NCBI RefSeq assembly: GCF_033807715.1
Contig: NC_084591.1
Span: 43,612,868-43,676,867, forward strand
DNA from: Cololabis saira
Lineage: Eukaryota > Chordata > Actinopteri > Beloniformes > Belonidae
Length of the DNA stretch: 64,000 bases
Reading direction: 5' to 3'
Part shown: piece after piece, positions 1 through 11,220 of the stretch
How positions within the stretch are numbered: position 1 is the stretch's first letter
Layout of the letters: each line of letters begins with the position of its first letter
Notes under the pieces: generated by a model
What the model was told of the DNA's origin: nothing
The model's database searches: none
What the model saw: the letters and a program-made list of their open reading frames with translations, nothing else
Position numbers and translations under genes: made by a program

Positions 1-293
1 TAATTGGCGTTTTACACTGCAGGTTAGTTGTGAGGGAAATGCAGATGTCGTTTAAGTGCCTTCTATTGACCCGTGGGGAGTGAAGCAGCTGTTACCACCG
101 CGGCGTGTGATGAACCCAACAGTCTAACGGATGAGGTATTGCACAGATTAGAGGAATAAAAAAAAAACAAACTAAAATAAATAGACAACAAAATCATACA
201 TAACATTTACAACTGTAGTCAGATTCTGGAAGATTTTCAGGAGACTTTTTTTGTCAGGTGCAGGGGCAGAGGGGTTGAGGAGGAACATCTTCA
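1..293 (-). other. wasl: wasl 3' UTR (start)
   Basis: Sequence downstream of the wasl stop on the minus strand. No AATAAA or ATTAAA hexamer is visible on this strand within 1-293, so the transcript end probably lies outside the window. No repeat is recognised here. Confidence 0.6.
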
Positions 294-355
294 CTAATCC
301 TCCCATTCATCATCATCCTCAAAGTCCTCATCTTCGTCGTCATCCTCGTCTTCGT
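294..355 (-). CDS. wasl: wasl exon 11 (acidic tail and stop)
   Basis: Encodes 20 residues of Asp/Glu ending [10 protein letters not shown], then TAG. The conserved tryptophan three residues from the end is the Arp2/3-contacting residue of the VCA acidic segment. The acceptor is TTTTCCCAG. The acidic run is a few residues longer than in human. Confidence 0.96.
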
Positions 356-3300
356 CTGGGAAAAGATAAGTGATAGTGAGGACTGGGTTTTCCCACATAA
401 CCAATTGGAAAAAGAATCACTGGCTGCAGGGGAAACAGGCCCACGCTGCTGTCATCTAATGTGTGCAATGGGCAGCTCTCTGCCTTATCTGTAACATCTA
501 CTGGCTCACCTTTCCCCTCTGTAGTACTTACTGTATACAAATGGTTGCTGTAGCACTTTTGAAAACTGTCATATACTGACGTTTGCGGATGACACTGTTC
601 TAGTGAGGCTGCTAAATAACTGAGACTTCACATGGTCCTGTGTTTGAATACTTTTGAAATGGTGTGAGGAATCTTTTTTTATCTTTGAATATCTTAAAGA
701 CAAAGGATATGTGTATGGATTTCAGACGCGTGCAGTCCTCTCCTGTAAGTAAAGTGATTGAGGGTCAAGAAGTTGAAATAGTTGAGTCTTATAAATATTT
801 AGACACTATTATTGACAATAAACTGTCATTTGGAAAAAATTCAGACTCGATATGTAAGAAAAGCGGCAGCACCTTTTTTGTCTTCGAAAACTCTCTAAAT
901 TCCAGGTGGATTCCTCCCTGATGACTATGTTTTATTGTTCTTTTATCGAATCTGTTATCACTTTTTCTTTAATTTGTTGGTTTCAATCTTTGAAAGTAAA
1001 AGACAGAAACTTGCTCAATAAGGTTGTCAGTCTAAGCAGTAAAATCATTGGGTCGGCTCAACAAACTTTACAAGAACTTTATAACAAACAGCTGATCAAG
1101 AAAGAAAACTCCATGTTGTCTGATTGTCACATCCCTTAATAAACAGTTTCAGTTTCTACCATCAGTTACTGCTTACACTCCCTTTTGCAAAGACAAACAG
1201 ATACAAACACTCCTTTGTTCCTCTGCTATTGTTCTTTTAAATGCCGGAAGGAAAAGGTAGTGGGTGAAGAAGCCTTCCCTCTTAGGTCTATACTATGATG
1301 TGTAACTTATTGTCATTTATTATGTATATTTTATGTATATTTACCACTGTGTGCTTCTCCTGTCGCGAAACTAAATCGCCCCCTTGGGGACAAATAAAGT
1401 AATTGATTGATTGATTGTCATGTGTCCAGCAGCCAGAAACTAGACACCGGCAGCAAATAAATGTGTGCAAATGTAACAGCATCCACCTTGTGCTCCATCA
1501 GGTGGACCTTCAGATAACAGTCTGACTCCAGCGTTCCTGGTGGATTTGTGATTCTGGGCCACTTACATGTATCACAGATGTGTTTATGTTCATCACTGGT
1601 GTAAAAGTATTGATTCTTATCTTTTTGTCCCACAGACAGTAGGAATCCATCATTTATGTTATTTTCTTTTCAACTTCCAATTAATCTGGGAATAAACATC
1701 AATTTTAGCATTTGAGGCGTGCAGAATATATATAAAAAAAAGAGGTTATTACTTTTGGTCCTTAACACCTTAGAAAGGGATTAGATGGTGTTGTGATGAC
1801 CTCTAGTACAACTGTGATAAGCCTTGGTGTTATTCTCGATTTTGTCATTTAAACAGCATATTAATCAGGTTTGTAAAACAGCGTTTTTCCATCTCCGTAA
1901 TATGGCAAAGATTAGGAACATCTTCTCTCAGAGTGATGCAACAAAACTAATTAACATGTTTGTATCTTCTAGACTAGATTACTCTAATGTATTATTAGCT
2001 GAATATCCTCCAGCTGATCCAGAATGCAGCAGCATAAGTGTTGGCAGGACTCAACAAGAGAGACCACGTCTCTCCAGTGTTAGTGTCCCTCCATTGGCTC
2101 CACATAAAACTTACAATCCAATTCAAAATGTTGTTACCTGCATATAAAGTCCAAAATGGCTTGGCTCTGCGATATTTGTACAGTCTGATAGGTCCTTATG
2201 TTCCTAATAGAGCTCTCCCTTCTCAGAGTGCAGGTTTACCAAAATGTAGATTTGGAGGACGGGTCTCTGCTATCAGGAACCGTTACTATGGAACCAACTT
2301 CAAACCAACAGTTAAAGAGGCCGACACCACCTCCACCTTTAAAACCAAACCTAAAACCTTTCTGTTTAGTCAAGCCTCTAGTTAGTGTAATCTCTAGTTT
2401 GTTAGGGCCAGTAGTCATAGCTGCCGCTGCAGGAAAAGACTAGAGCAGCTCGTCTTAAACAGAACTTCATCCTAGATATGCTGTTATACTGTTATATTGC
2501 TGTTACTAATATCTTGTCTTTTGTACCTTTGACATTGTGTCTGTGTCTTTCCTCTCTCTGTTCTTCATGCTATCTGTCGGATCTCTCTTTTCCTGCTCTG
2601 CCAGTCTGGCCTTCGGCAGGAGGGTCCTTATGATCCAGGTCCTGGTCCAGGTTTCTTCCCTCCTAAAGGGGAGTTTTTCTTGCCACTGTTCGGCTTCAGG
2701 TTTTTCTCCCACTAGGGGAGTTTTAACCTGCCATTTTTTATGTAATAATTGCTTGGGGGTCATGTTCTGGGTCTCTGGAAAGATTCTAGAGACAACTTCT
2801 GTTGTAATAGATGCTAGGTAAATAAAAATGTATTGAACTAAACTTTTAAGTACTTTTCTTTTTTCAAATCGCACTAAATTGTGCCAGTAACTTATTTTTG
2901 GAGGTGTTGTAGGACTGAAATGAAATACAAAAATTGATGTATAACAAGTGAAATGGGTAGATTTAAACAAAAGGTAACCAACTTAGGATAAAATTGTCTG
3001 CCAGAGAAATAAAAAGTTACAATTGTAAGAATTGGTTGGGGATTTTTTTTTTTTTTTTTTTTTACATTTTGTTCATTTATTTTCCACCACATTTTCCAGG
3101 GGGGATTAACAGGAAACCTGCTGCTGGTGGACAAATACAGACCAACAGGCAGTAAGCTCATCGTGATGAAGCAACGGTGTAGTTCTTCACCCTCACAGAT
3201 CAGCTACCTGGTTGTGTTTTTGAAGGTTCATTCTTAAATGTTGATACACTAATCTGAAGTGTTAAATTGCAGTTGTGTCTGGATTTTGTCAAAAGCTTCA

Positions 3301-4966
3301 GTTCAGCTGAAGGTCCTGGAGTTGTGACGTGACGGTGCAGGATGGCTCTCAGTGCTCACCTGAAGAATGGATGGCTTTGCTCCTCTTCTGCATCACTTCC
3401 ATGAGAGCACCAACGATGCCCGCCGTGGGGGCTGGAGTTGGAGGCCCAGATTCACAATGATCCGGCACCTGGGGGACACAGACAGGCCCAGTCCAGTTTG
3501 ATACAGCACATTCAGAAACTATACATCCAACCTGGACCAAGTTAGGATTTTGGCACCAGATCTCATTGACACAACTAGGAGTACCGTATTTTCCGCACTG
3601 TAAGGCGCACCTAAAAGCCTTTAATTTTCTAAAAAACTGGCAGTGCGCCTTATAATGCGGTGCGCCTTATATATGATCATTACTGTAATTTCTGTTACTG
3701 TAGTCAGGGGGATTGTGGGTAATGTAGTTGGTGTTGCCGAAGTAACGCCTCTAAAAACGTCAGGAATCGTCACAGACGTTCAAGACAACATCAGCGACGC
3801 TCACTCTCATAATGGTGACTGTGAGGAGACGGAGCCGGGACCGTTGGATGCTGCACCGCCCAGCTGTTCTACTCCGACACAAAGGAAGAAGATTTCCAGG
3901 GATTCGGCGATGGGAAATGAACTGGAAAATTTCCCCTCTGTGTTTGTTTTTGGGAGTGAACAAAGTCTTCAGAAGCAGGTTTTTATTTTGTTACTATTTG
4001 ACGTTACTTTTCTTCTTGTTTTTTTGCATTTGCTGTAGCATTTTGTAGCATTTCCTGTAGCGCAGCTCCATCAGGTAGATGCGTAACTCAACCCCAGCCA
4101 CTGTAGTACGGTATCTTACCGTATACAGTAATCCTTGGCTATAACGAGGTTCACCTTTCACGTCTCTGCATCGTGCATACTGTTGTGCATTCTGATTGGC
4201 TTAACAGTCTCCCCGCTTCTTCACTTCCTGTGTCAATAACGTTGGTTGCTTAGCAACAAGCTGAGAACGGCCAATGAGCTTCAGCAGCAGCTCAAGAACG
4301 GGACCCTTCGAAACATTACAGTTTTCAGATATAATCCATGGTGGCATGTCAGTTTATAAGAATCTTTTTGCCCGGAAGAAAAAAGAGCCACAACAACTGC
4401 ACATAACTATGTTCTTCTCTCGAAAAAAAAAAACACACCTGCACCGCGGGCGGAGTCAGGATGCAGCGGCGCAGTCAGAAGAGCAGTGAAATACTCGCGA
4501 GTCACAATTTGTCCTACTGTACTTATTGTATTTTTTTTTCATAATCATTTTTCATTTTCTCCCGTTCAAATTCAATTACCGTATTTTCTTGACTATAAGA
4601 CGCTACTTTTTTCATATGTTTTGAACCGTGCAGCTTATACAAAGGTGCAGCTATTCTGTGAATTTTTCTTCCACCGCTCGGGGCGCTCTAACCGGAATTA
4701 GAATCAAAACTAAGACAAAATAAATGCAAAGAAGAATAGGCTACTTCTTCTTTAGCAGATTTCAAACAGATAAACAGATAAATAAATACTGGTTATTTTC
4801 TCTTGGTTCTGTCCCGTTTTAATCAGCAAAGTTGCTGCTGTGTTAAAAGACACTGTTAGGAAAGGATCTATTTAGGTACAAACATGTACATCATTTACAG
4901 TTCAAAATGGTTCTGTACATGTAGTAAATATCTAATCTAACAACAGAAATATCTGCGGCTTGCATA

Positions 4967-4998
<32 letters not shown>

Positions 4999-7900
4999 AG
5001 AGCGGATGCCGCTTGTATGCCGGTGCGGCTTATAGTTCAGAAAATACGGTAATCGGGTCGTGGTGGGGCTGATCTCCGCGAAGTAGCAACCTTTTTTTTT
5101 TTAATAATAATTTAAAAAAAAAAAAAAAAAAGGTTGCTACTTTGCGGATTTCACTTATCACGGGTTGTTTTTGGAACGTAACGTAACTTTAAAAAAACGA
5201 GGGATTGCTGTATTTCGTGCACCCTATAATGCAGTGCGCCTTATATATGAAGAGAGTTTTAAAATTGGCCATTTATTGAAGGTGCGCCTTTTAATACGGT
5301 AGTGAATACTATGTACTTCTATGAGAGTTATGTATGTGTGGCGGTAATAAGTGGGAAATGCTCACAGTCTTGAGCTGAATCCCCTGCCGGATCTGGTCCA
5401 GCAGGGCGTCCCGTCCCGTGCTGGAGGCCGGCGCTTTGTGGTTCTGCTCCACTTTCTTCAGCTGCGTTCCTCCTCTGATCTGCTCCAGCAGGGCCGACTT
5501 CCCGCCCGTGACGGGAGAGTGAGGCGAGTCCCCGCCTCCACCTACACCGTCCAGCTCAGGTGGAGGAGGGGGGCCGGGCGGCGGAGGGGGGGGAGGCGGA
5601 GGAGCAGCAGCTGGAGCTGGTGCAGGCACGGAGCTTGCAGGAGACTGCTGGGATGATGGTGGGGGAGGTGGAGGAGGAGGAGGAGCTTGAGGAGCGACAG
5701 AAGATGAAGGAGGCTGATGGTGGTGGTAGTGTTGGGGAGGTGGGGGGGGCTGGTGACCCCCCCTGGTGGGAGGAGGAGGGGGAGGCGGCGCTCCCAGAGT
5801 TCCAGGTCTGGAGGGTGGAGGGGGAGGAGGAGCTGAAACCGGGGCCCTGGACGGAGGAGGGGGAGGGGGGGCTCCTCGGCCCCCCCTGGACGGGGGAGGT
5901 GGGGGGGCAGGTGAACTGTGAGGGGGAGGAGGAGGAGGAGGAGGGGGGCCACCACGGGAGGGAGGTGGAGGGGGCGCTGCAGGAGGAGATGAGAGGGGAG
6001 ATTAGCGCTGCTGTCAATCAACAACCTGTTCATTTCCTGCAACTGGAACCTGATGGTCCTGGTACCAGATACAGAGTAACACTGTTTAAAATATATGCTG
6101 TTATGCAGCTTTTTCTTTAGAAAAAAGAAATCATTGAACAAGAATCGTACCAAGCATTTAAGCAAATTCGCAGTTTTACATTTGGTGCATCATATTTTCT
6201 TAATATTTTATCAAATCCTGAAGCAACAACTATTGACCCTTTATGACGGAGTATTAGGGCCAAACTAAGACAAAAAAAAAAAATTGGAAATGACGAGAAT
6301 AAAGTCATAATATAATGAGAATAAAGTCATAAAATTACGAGAATAAACTCAATGTTGCGAGAATAAAGTCGTAATAGAATAAAGTCGTAAAATTACGAGA
6401 ATAAAGTAAATGTTGCGAGAACAAAGTCGTAATAGAATAAAGTCGTAATATTACGAGAATAAAGTCGTAATATTACGAGAATAAAGTCGTAATATTATGA
6501 GAATATATTTTATGAGAACTCTAACAGGAAGAGCAGTCTTCTCCCTGTGTTAAAATTAGGAATATTGACCATCTTGTGAAGTTATATTTATATATTTATA
6601 ATATATTTAATATTACGACTTTATTCTCAAAATATTATGACTTTATTCTCGTAATTTTACGACTTTATTCTCATATTATTATAACTTTATTCTTGTAATT
6701 TCCTTTTTTTTTGTCTTAGTTTGGCCCTAATACTCCGTCGTACCCCTTCAACTCTTCAGGGCCATTTTTAGTCAACTCTTCTTCTGACTGAAGATTCTTC
6801 TACTGAAACAGCTGAAAGGAGTGCATGTTGGGACCATACCTGTCAAGTCTCCCGTTTTGGCCGGGAAAATACCATATTTTTACCCCTCTTTCCCGCCGTC
6901 CTCCCGTATTAGTATTTTACCGTAAATTTCCCGTTTTATAATATAATAATTTTTAAACTGCAAACGGAATTGTCACTAATCTCGCGAGAACTGCCCATTG
7001 CTGTAGCCTGGGTGGCAGTTGTCGCAAAGTTAGTAAAAACAAATCAGAGATGGATGAATATCACGAGAGGAGGCATTTCTGACAAAAAAGCAAAGACTTT
7101 GTGTAAATATCTCTAAAATGGGATACTGAATTTACTTTCCTAAAGAGGAGCAGCTACATGAGTGAAAATTATAAATTAAAAGAAAATGTAAACGTTTCAC
7201 TTGAAGACAATCAATGTGTATATAAACCAAAAATATTTAAAATAAATAAATGTGCTTTAATTCCCCTTTGTGTCTTCATTTAGGCTCCATTATAGGAATT
7301 ACATACATATGAATGTCCACAGCATTTCAGTCAACAAAGGTCGCCCTATCAGATTCTGAGCACATAAGTGTAGTTTGTAATTGGTTAACAAGTAATTATT
7401 TTAGTATAAATGTAAGATACTGGACCTGGGTTGGGCTGGTGGGACAGCGGCGGAAAATGTCCCGTTTTTTTAAATCCCAAACTTGACAGCTATGGTTGGG
7501 ACTGAGATCCATTATGGTTTTTTACTGCCATCTACTGGCTGCTCTGTGGTCCTACACATTATTATCATCATCATTCATCATCATGGGTTTTATAAAAAAA
7601 AAAAAAAAGTCCCCATGACCCTAATGGGGGGGAATATTCTGTTATTGGACATGAACTTGTGCACAGGTGCCTGAAAGAACATCAGTGACGGCCACCAGGT
7701 GCTTGTTTCCTTTCAGAAAGCATCAACTACCGGTACTTTCCCTGAATATTGTCCATCTTCTATGTGCATTCTCAGCTGGGTTTCCGTCGATGAGGCTCTG
7801 AGCTCATCCCTTTTGGCCATCCTTTGCTATATCTGAGATATTTGGTCAGACGAGCACGTTGAAATATTAAAGGAGCCGTATGTAAGAGCAATAATAAAAC

Positions 7901-10900
7901 GAATCATAAAATGATCCCGATATGTCAACAGACATTTAAAAATCATGTTCATTTAAAATACTTATGTCACTGACAACAGCACTCAAGCCAGGATATTCCA
8001 GTTTAAAAAGAGGAGTTGCAGCCCTCAACTGATGTTTATGTTGTCATTTTTTGTTTTGGTTTGAAGCTCCACCCTCCACCTATCTCCCAATCACCAAGTC
8101 AGTATTGTTTCTGAAGCTCCACCCTCCACCTATGTCCCAATCACCAAGTCAGTATTGTTTCTGAAGCTCCACCCTCCACCTATCTCCCAATCACCAAGTC
8201 AGTATTGTTTCTGAAGCTCCACCCTCCACCTATCTCCCAATCACCAAGTCAGTATTGTTTCTGAAGCTCCACCCTCCACCTATCTCCCAATCACCAAGTC
8301 AGTATTGTTTCTGAAGCTCCACCCTCCACCTATCTCCCAATCACCAAGTCAGTATTGTTTCGGCATCCGGGTTGCCAGCTCGGCTCTAATTATGGCAGCC
8401 ATGGAAGCCTACGTTCCTGCTGCATTCTGCAGCCTACCTGGCAACCTCTGGTCGGGGGGAGGAGGGGGAGGGAACACGCCACTCAACAATATTTTGAAAG
8501 TGACTGCAGTACCAGTTTTGGACATTTCTTACAGACGGCTCCTTTAAGTAGAACCAAACGTGTTGTTTTTGTAAAAGATAAAGATTGTACACACCTGAAC
8601 AATGGACATGTCAACAACCAGGTAACTGATTACACTGCAAAAACTCAAAATCTTACCAAGAATATTTGTCTTATTTCTAGTTAAAATGTCTACACTTAAT
8701 CTCATTACACTTAAAACAAGAGTCATTACCAGAAAAATAACTTGTTATTTGACAATTTTCACCTGTTTCAAGTAAATTTTCACTTGAAATAAGTAGAAAA
8801 AAATCTGCCAGTGGGACAAGATTTATCTTCTCATTACAAGCAAAAAAATCTTTTTCTGATAATGACACTTGTTTTAAGTGTAATGAGATTTGCTTGACTA
8901 AAAATGAGACATTTTAACTAGAAATAATACAAATATTCACGTTAGGATTTTGAGTTTTTGCAGTGTATCAGGTGGAACCGTACATACAGATCACTGAAAA
9001 TAGTCATCAATCCATTCATGGCCTACCTAAACCCGGAGGACTCAGAAAGTCCTCAAACCATGCCATAGTTTTAACTTCCCTATGTTTTAGCATCCTGGTA
9101 GGAAAAAACGTGTGAAAACTAAAGTCAGATGGACAAAAGTGTTTCATCAGTGCACAATTCGTATCTACCATCTGACAAAAATGAATGACGAGGAAAAAAG
9201 AAACCCCGTATTTAGGTTCTGAGAAGTCTGACCTGTTCTGAGATCCCAATTCCAGCATTTATGAAGAAGATTTGTGTAAACCTTTGGTCTGTGTTTTAGT
9301 GCGTCACCGTAGCGGTAATGACGGATACTTTCCAGCAGCAGCTGAAAAGCACTTTCTTCTAACGTGGTCAGTAGCATCGTTAATTACTCACCTGAACCTG
9401 AAATGCTTTTGGTCATTTACAGGTGAAACAAACGTCAGAGGACCAACCAGACAACCATCATCAGACCTGTGTTAGTCTGCTGCTCGGATCAAAGCGCTCA
9501 TCATTGACTACGTTTACATGCAGCCAAAATTCAGGTTATTGCTAATATTCCAGTTACTGAAACATTCGGAATATTCCGTTTACATGGTAATTAATCATTC
9601 AGGATATCTGGATCAAACCAGCGACGCACGGAGAACATCATGACCCCTCATTTCTGTATCCAAATTCAAAACAAATGCTGCTTCGTGCAACTTTTCGCTC
9701 ACCTTCTTGTAAATCTTCTATCCCGGTACTTTCTACCGTCTACAAATGCAGAAATGTTCATATCCTTCATTACATTTATGAAGTGATTAGTCTCCTCCTG
9801 GTCTTGTGTTTCTCCAAGTTTATAAGAACTTCCTGGACTCAAAAGACCAGGATTCCTTGCGAAAAGAGCATGCACAGAAAAAAAAAAACATGTTCCGTTT
9901 GATGGGGATATCCCGTTTGGCGTTTACATGACCGAATATTCGGGTTTTAAAAGGAGTAACCCAGGGCTCATATTCGGGTTTTTAAAAACCCAAATATGAG
10001 CAAATTCCGGTAATTCAAAGGGGTTATTGGTGTTTACATGGCCGTGCAAAACCGGGTTATTGCTAATATTGGGGTTTTAAAAGGGTTATTGATGCATGGA
10101 AACACAGTCAGTGTCACGTGCACACGCCGGGGCTCACCCTGCCTCCTCAGCTCGTTCTTCACGGCCTCCACTCCTCCCTTCTTCTCAATGAAGTCATAGA
10201 TGACTTTGGACGTCTCTCTGTCCTTCAGCTGAGCCTCGGAGATGCCGCACATGTCGAACAGGTTCTTCAGTTCGGGGTCCAGGTTGTTCAGCTGGAAACA
10301 ACACAATTTACATTTTTTTTAAAAACACACTCCCCGCTGCCGAGGATGCAACAACATACATGAGATTTATGGGTTCTGCTGATGTATTATTCAGAAAAGG
10401 GGAAGCTGAGGTCAAGATGAGCTGCTTTATCATACTTGATCAGCTCCTTTATGTGATGAATCATCTCAATCCTGATGCCAATGTCTAAAACAATAACACA
10501 CGTAGGCTTGAAATAAGTCTGAATGAAACCCTGAGGTCTTTGTTCCAAGAACAGATCAGACAAACAGAACAGAACAGAACAGAACAAAAAATACAATCTA
10601 TTAAGTTTTGACAGTTTTGTAGGCTTCTCATTTTTAAAACTTATTTTCAAACGTGTGAATAACCTTTGCCCCAGAAATACTCTGCCAATTGGTAAACAAT
10701 CAAAACCGTGGAATTAGAACTAGGGCTGCAACAAGCAGTAATTGTAGGATAGAAAAACGCAGAACAACATTTTGACAGTCATCTTTCTCGGTAATAGTTA
10801 CCAAATTATGGAATACACTGAACCTGAAATCTAAATACTGACAGAGCTCAAGGTTTTTAGCAACAAGTAAAACAACATGAGCATTGACTTTAACATACTG

Positions 10901-11168
10901 TACCACTGTATTATTTTAGTTTTCTGTCCTTATCTGGTTTGTGTTTTTGCTTCTTGTCTTTGTATTGTCTTTATTCTGTTTATTCTGTTTTGCATGTTTT
11001 GTATTTTAATGGTTTTGTACTGTTTTAACTCTGCTTTTGAATTTTAAGTAAAGGCCTAACCAGGGACAGGGGTTGCAAATTAGCTCTGGCTAGAAACCTG
11101 TATGTATGACATCTGTTTTGTATTTTTTACGAAACAATGTTTGATACATTTGTCCCTGTTCAATAAAC

Positions 11169-11220
<52 letters not shown>

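Larger units (their letters stand above)
4124..5212. mobile_element. Middle MITE of the nested stack
   Basis: The left end TACAGTAATCCTTGGCTATAA mirrors the right end CGAGGGATTGCTGTA (rc TACAGCAATCCCTCG). It interrupts the outer element between CTTACCG and TTTCGTGC. It contains a perfect hairpin at 5076-5147 and the inner element at 4576-5051. Confidence 0.6.
3582..5301. mobile_element. Outer MITE (pogo-like termini), split by nested inserts
   Basis: The left end TACCGTATTTTCCGCACTGT with GGCGCACC mirrors the right end GGTGCGCC-TTTTAATACGGTA. Inner sub-terminal copies of TGCGCCTTATATATGA occur on both sides. Near 3850-3925 one frame reads [17 protein letters not shown] then stop, which resembles the acidic tail of pogo/Tigger-type transposases. 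The element may therefore be a deletion derivative of such a transposon. It lies in wasl intron 9 and contains the elements at 4124 and 4576. Confidence 0.7.

Noticed and set aside
2506..2970. 154-codon minus-strand open frame
   Set aside because: Antisense of the L2-like LINE 3' UTR.
5560..6120. Long Glu/Gly-rich open frames on the plus strand and Leu/Ser-rich frames on the minus strand over the proline-rich exon
   Set aside because: They are other-frame readings of the CCN-rich wasl exon 9; only the frame that joins exon 8 and ends in the WH2 motifs has family support.
8063..8361. CRISPR-like regular repeat
   Set aside because: The 50-bp units are contiguous with no unique spacers, and the genome is vertebrate; it is a minisatellite.
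8305..8684. Two overlapping open frames after the minisatellite
   Set aside because: They start inside the repeat units and end at the MITE terminus; no domain or splice context.
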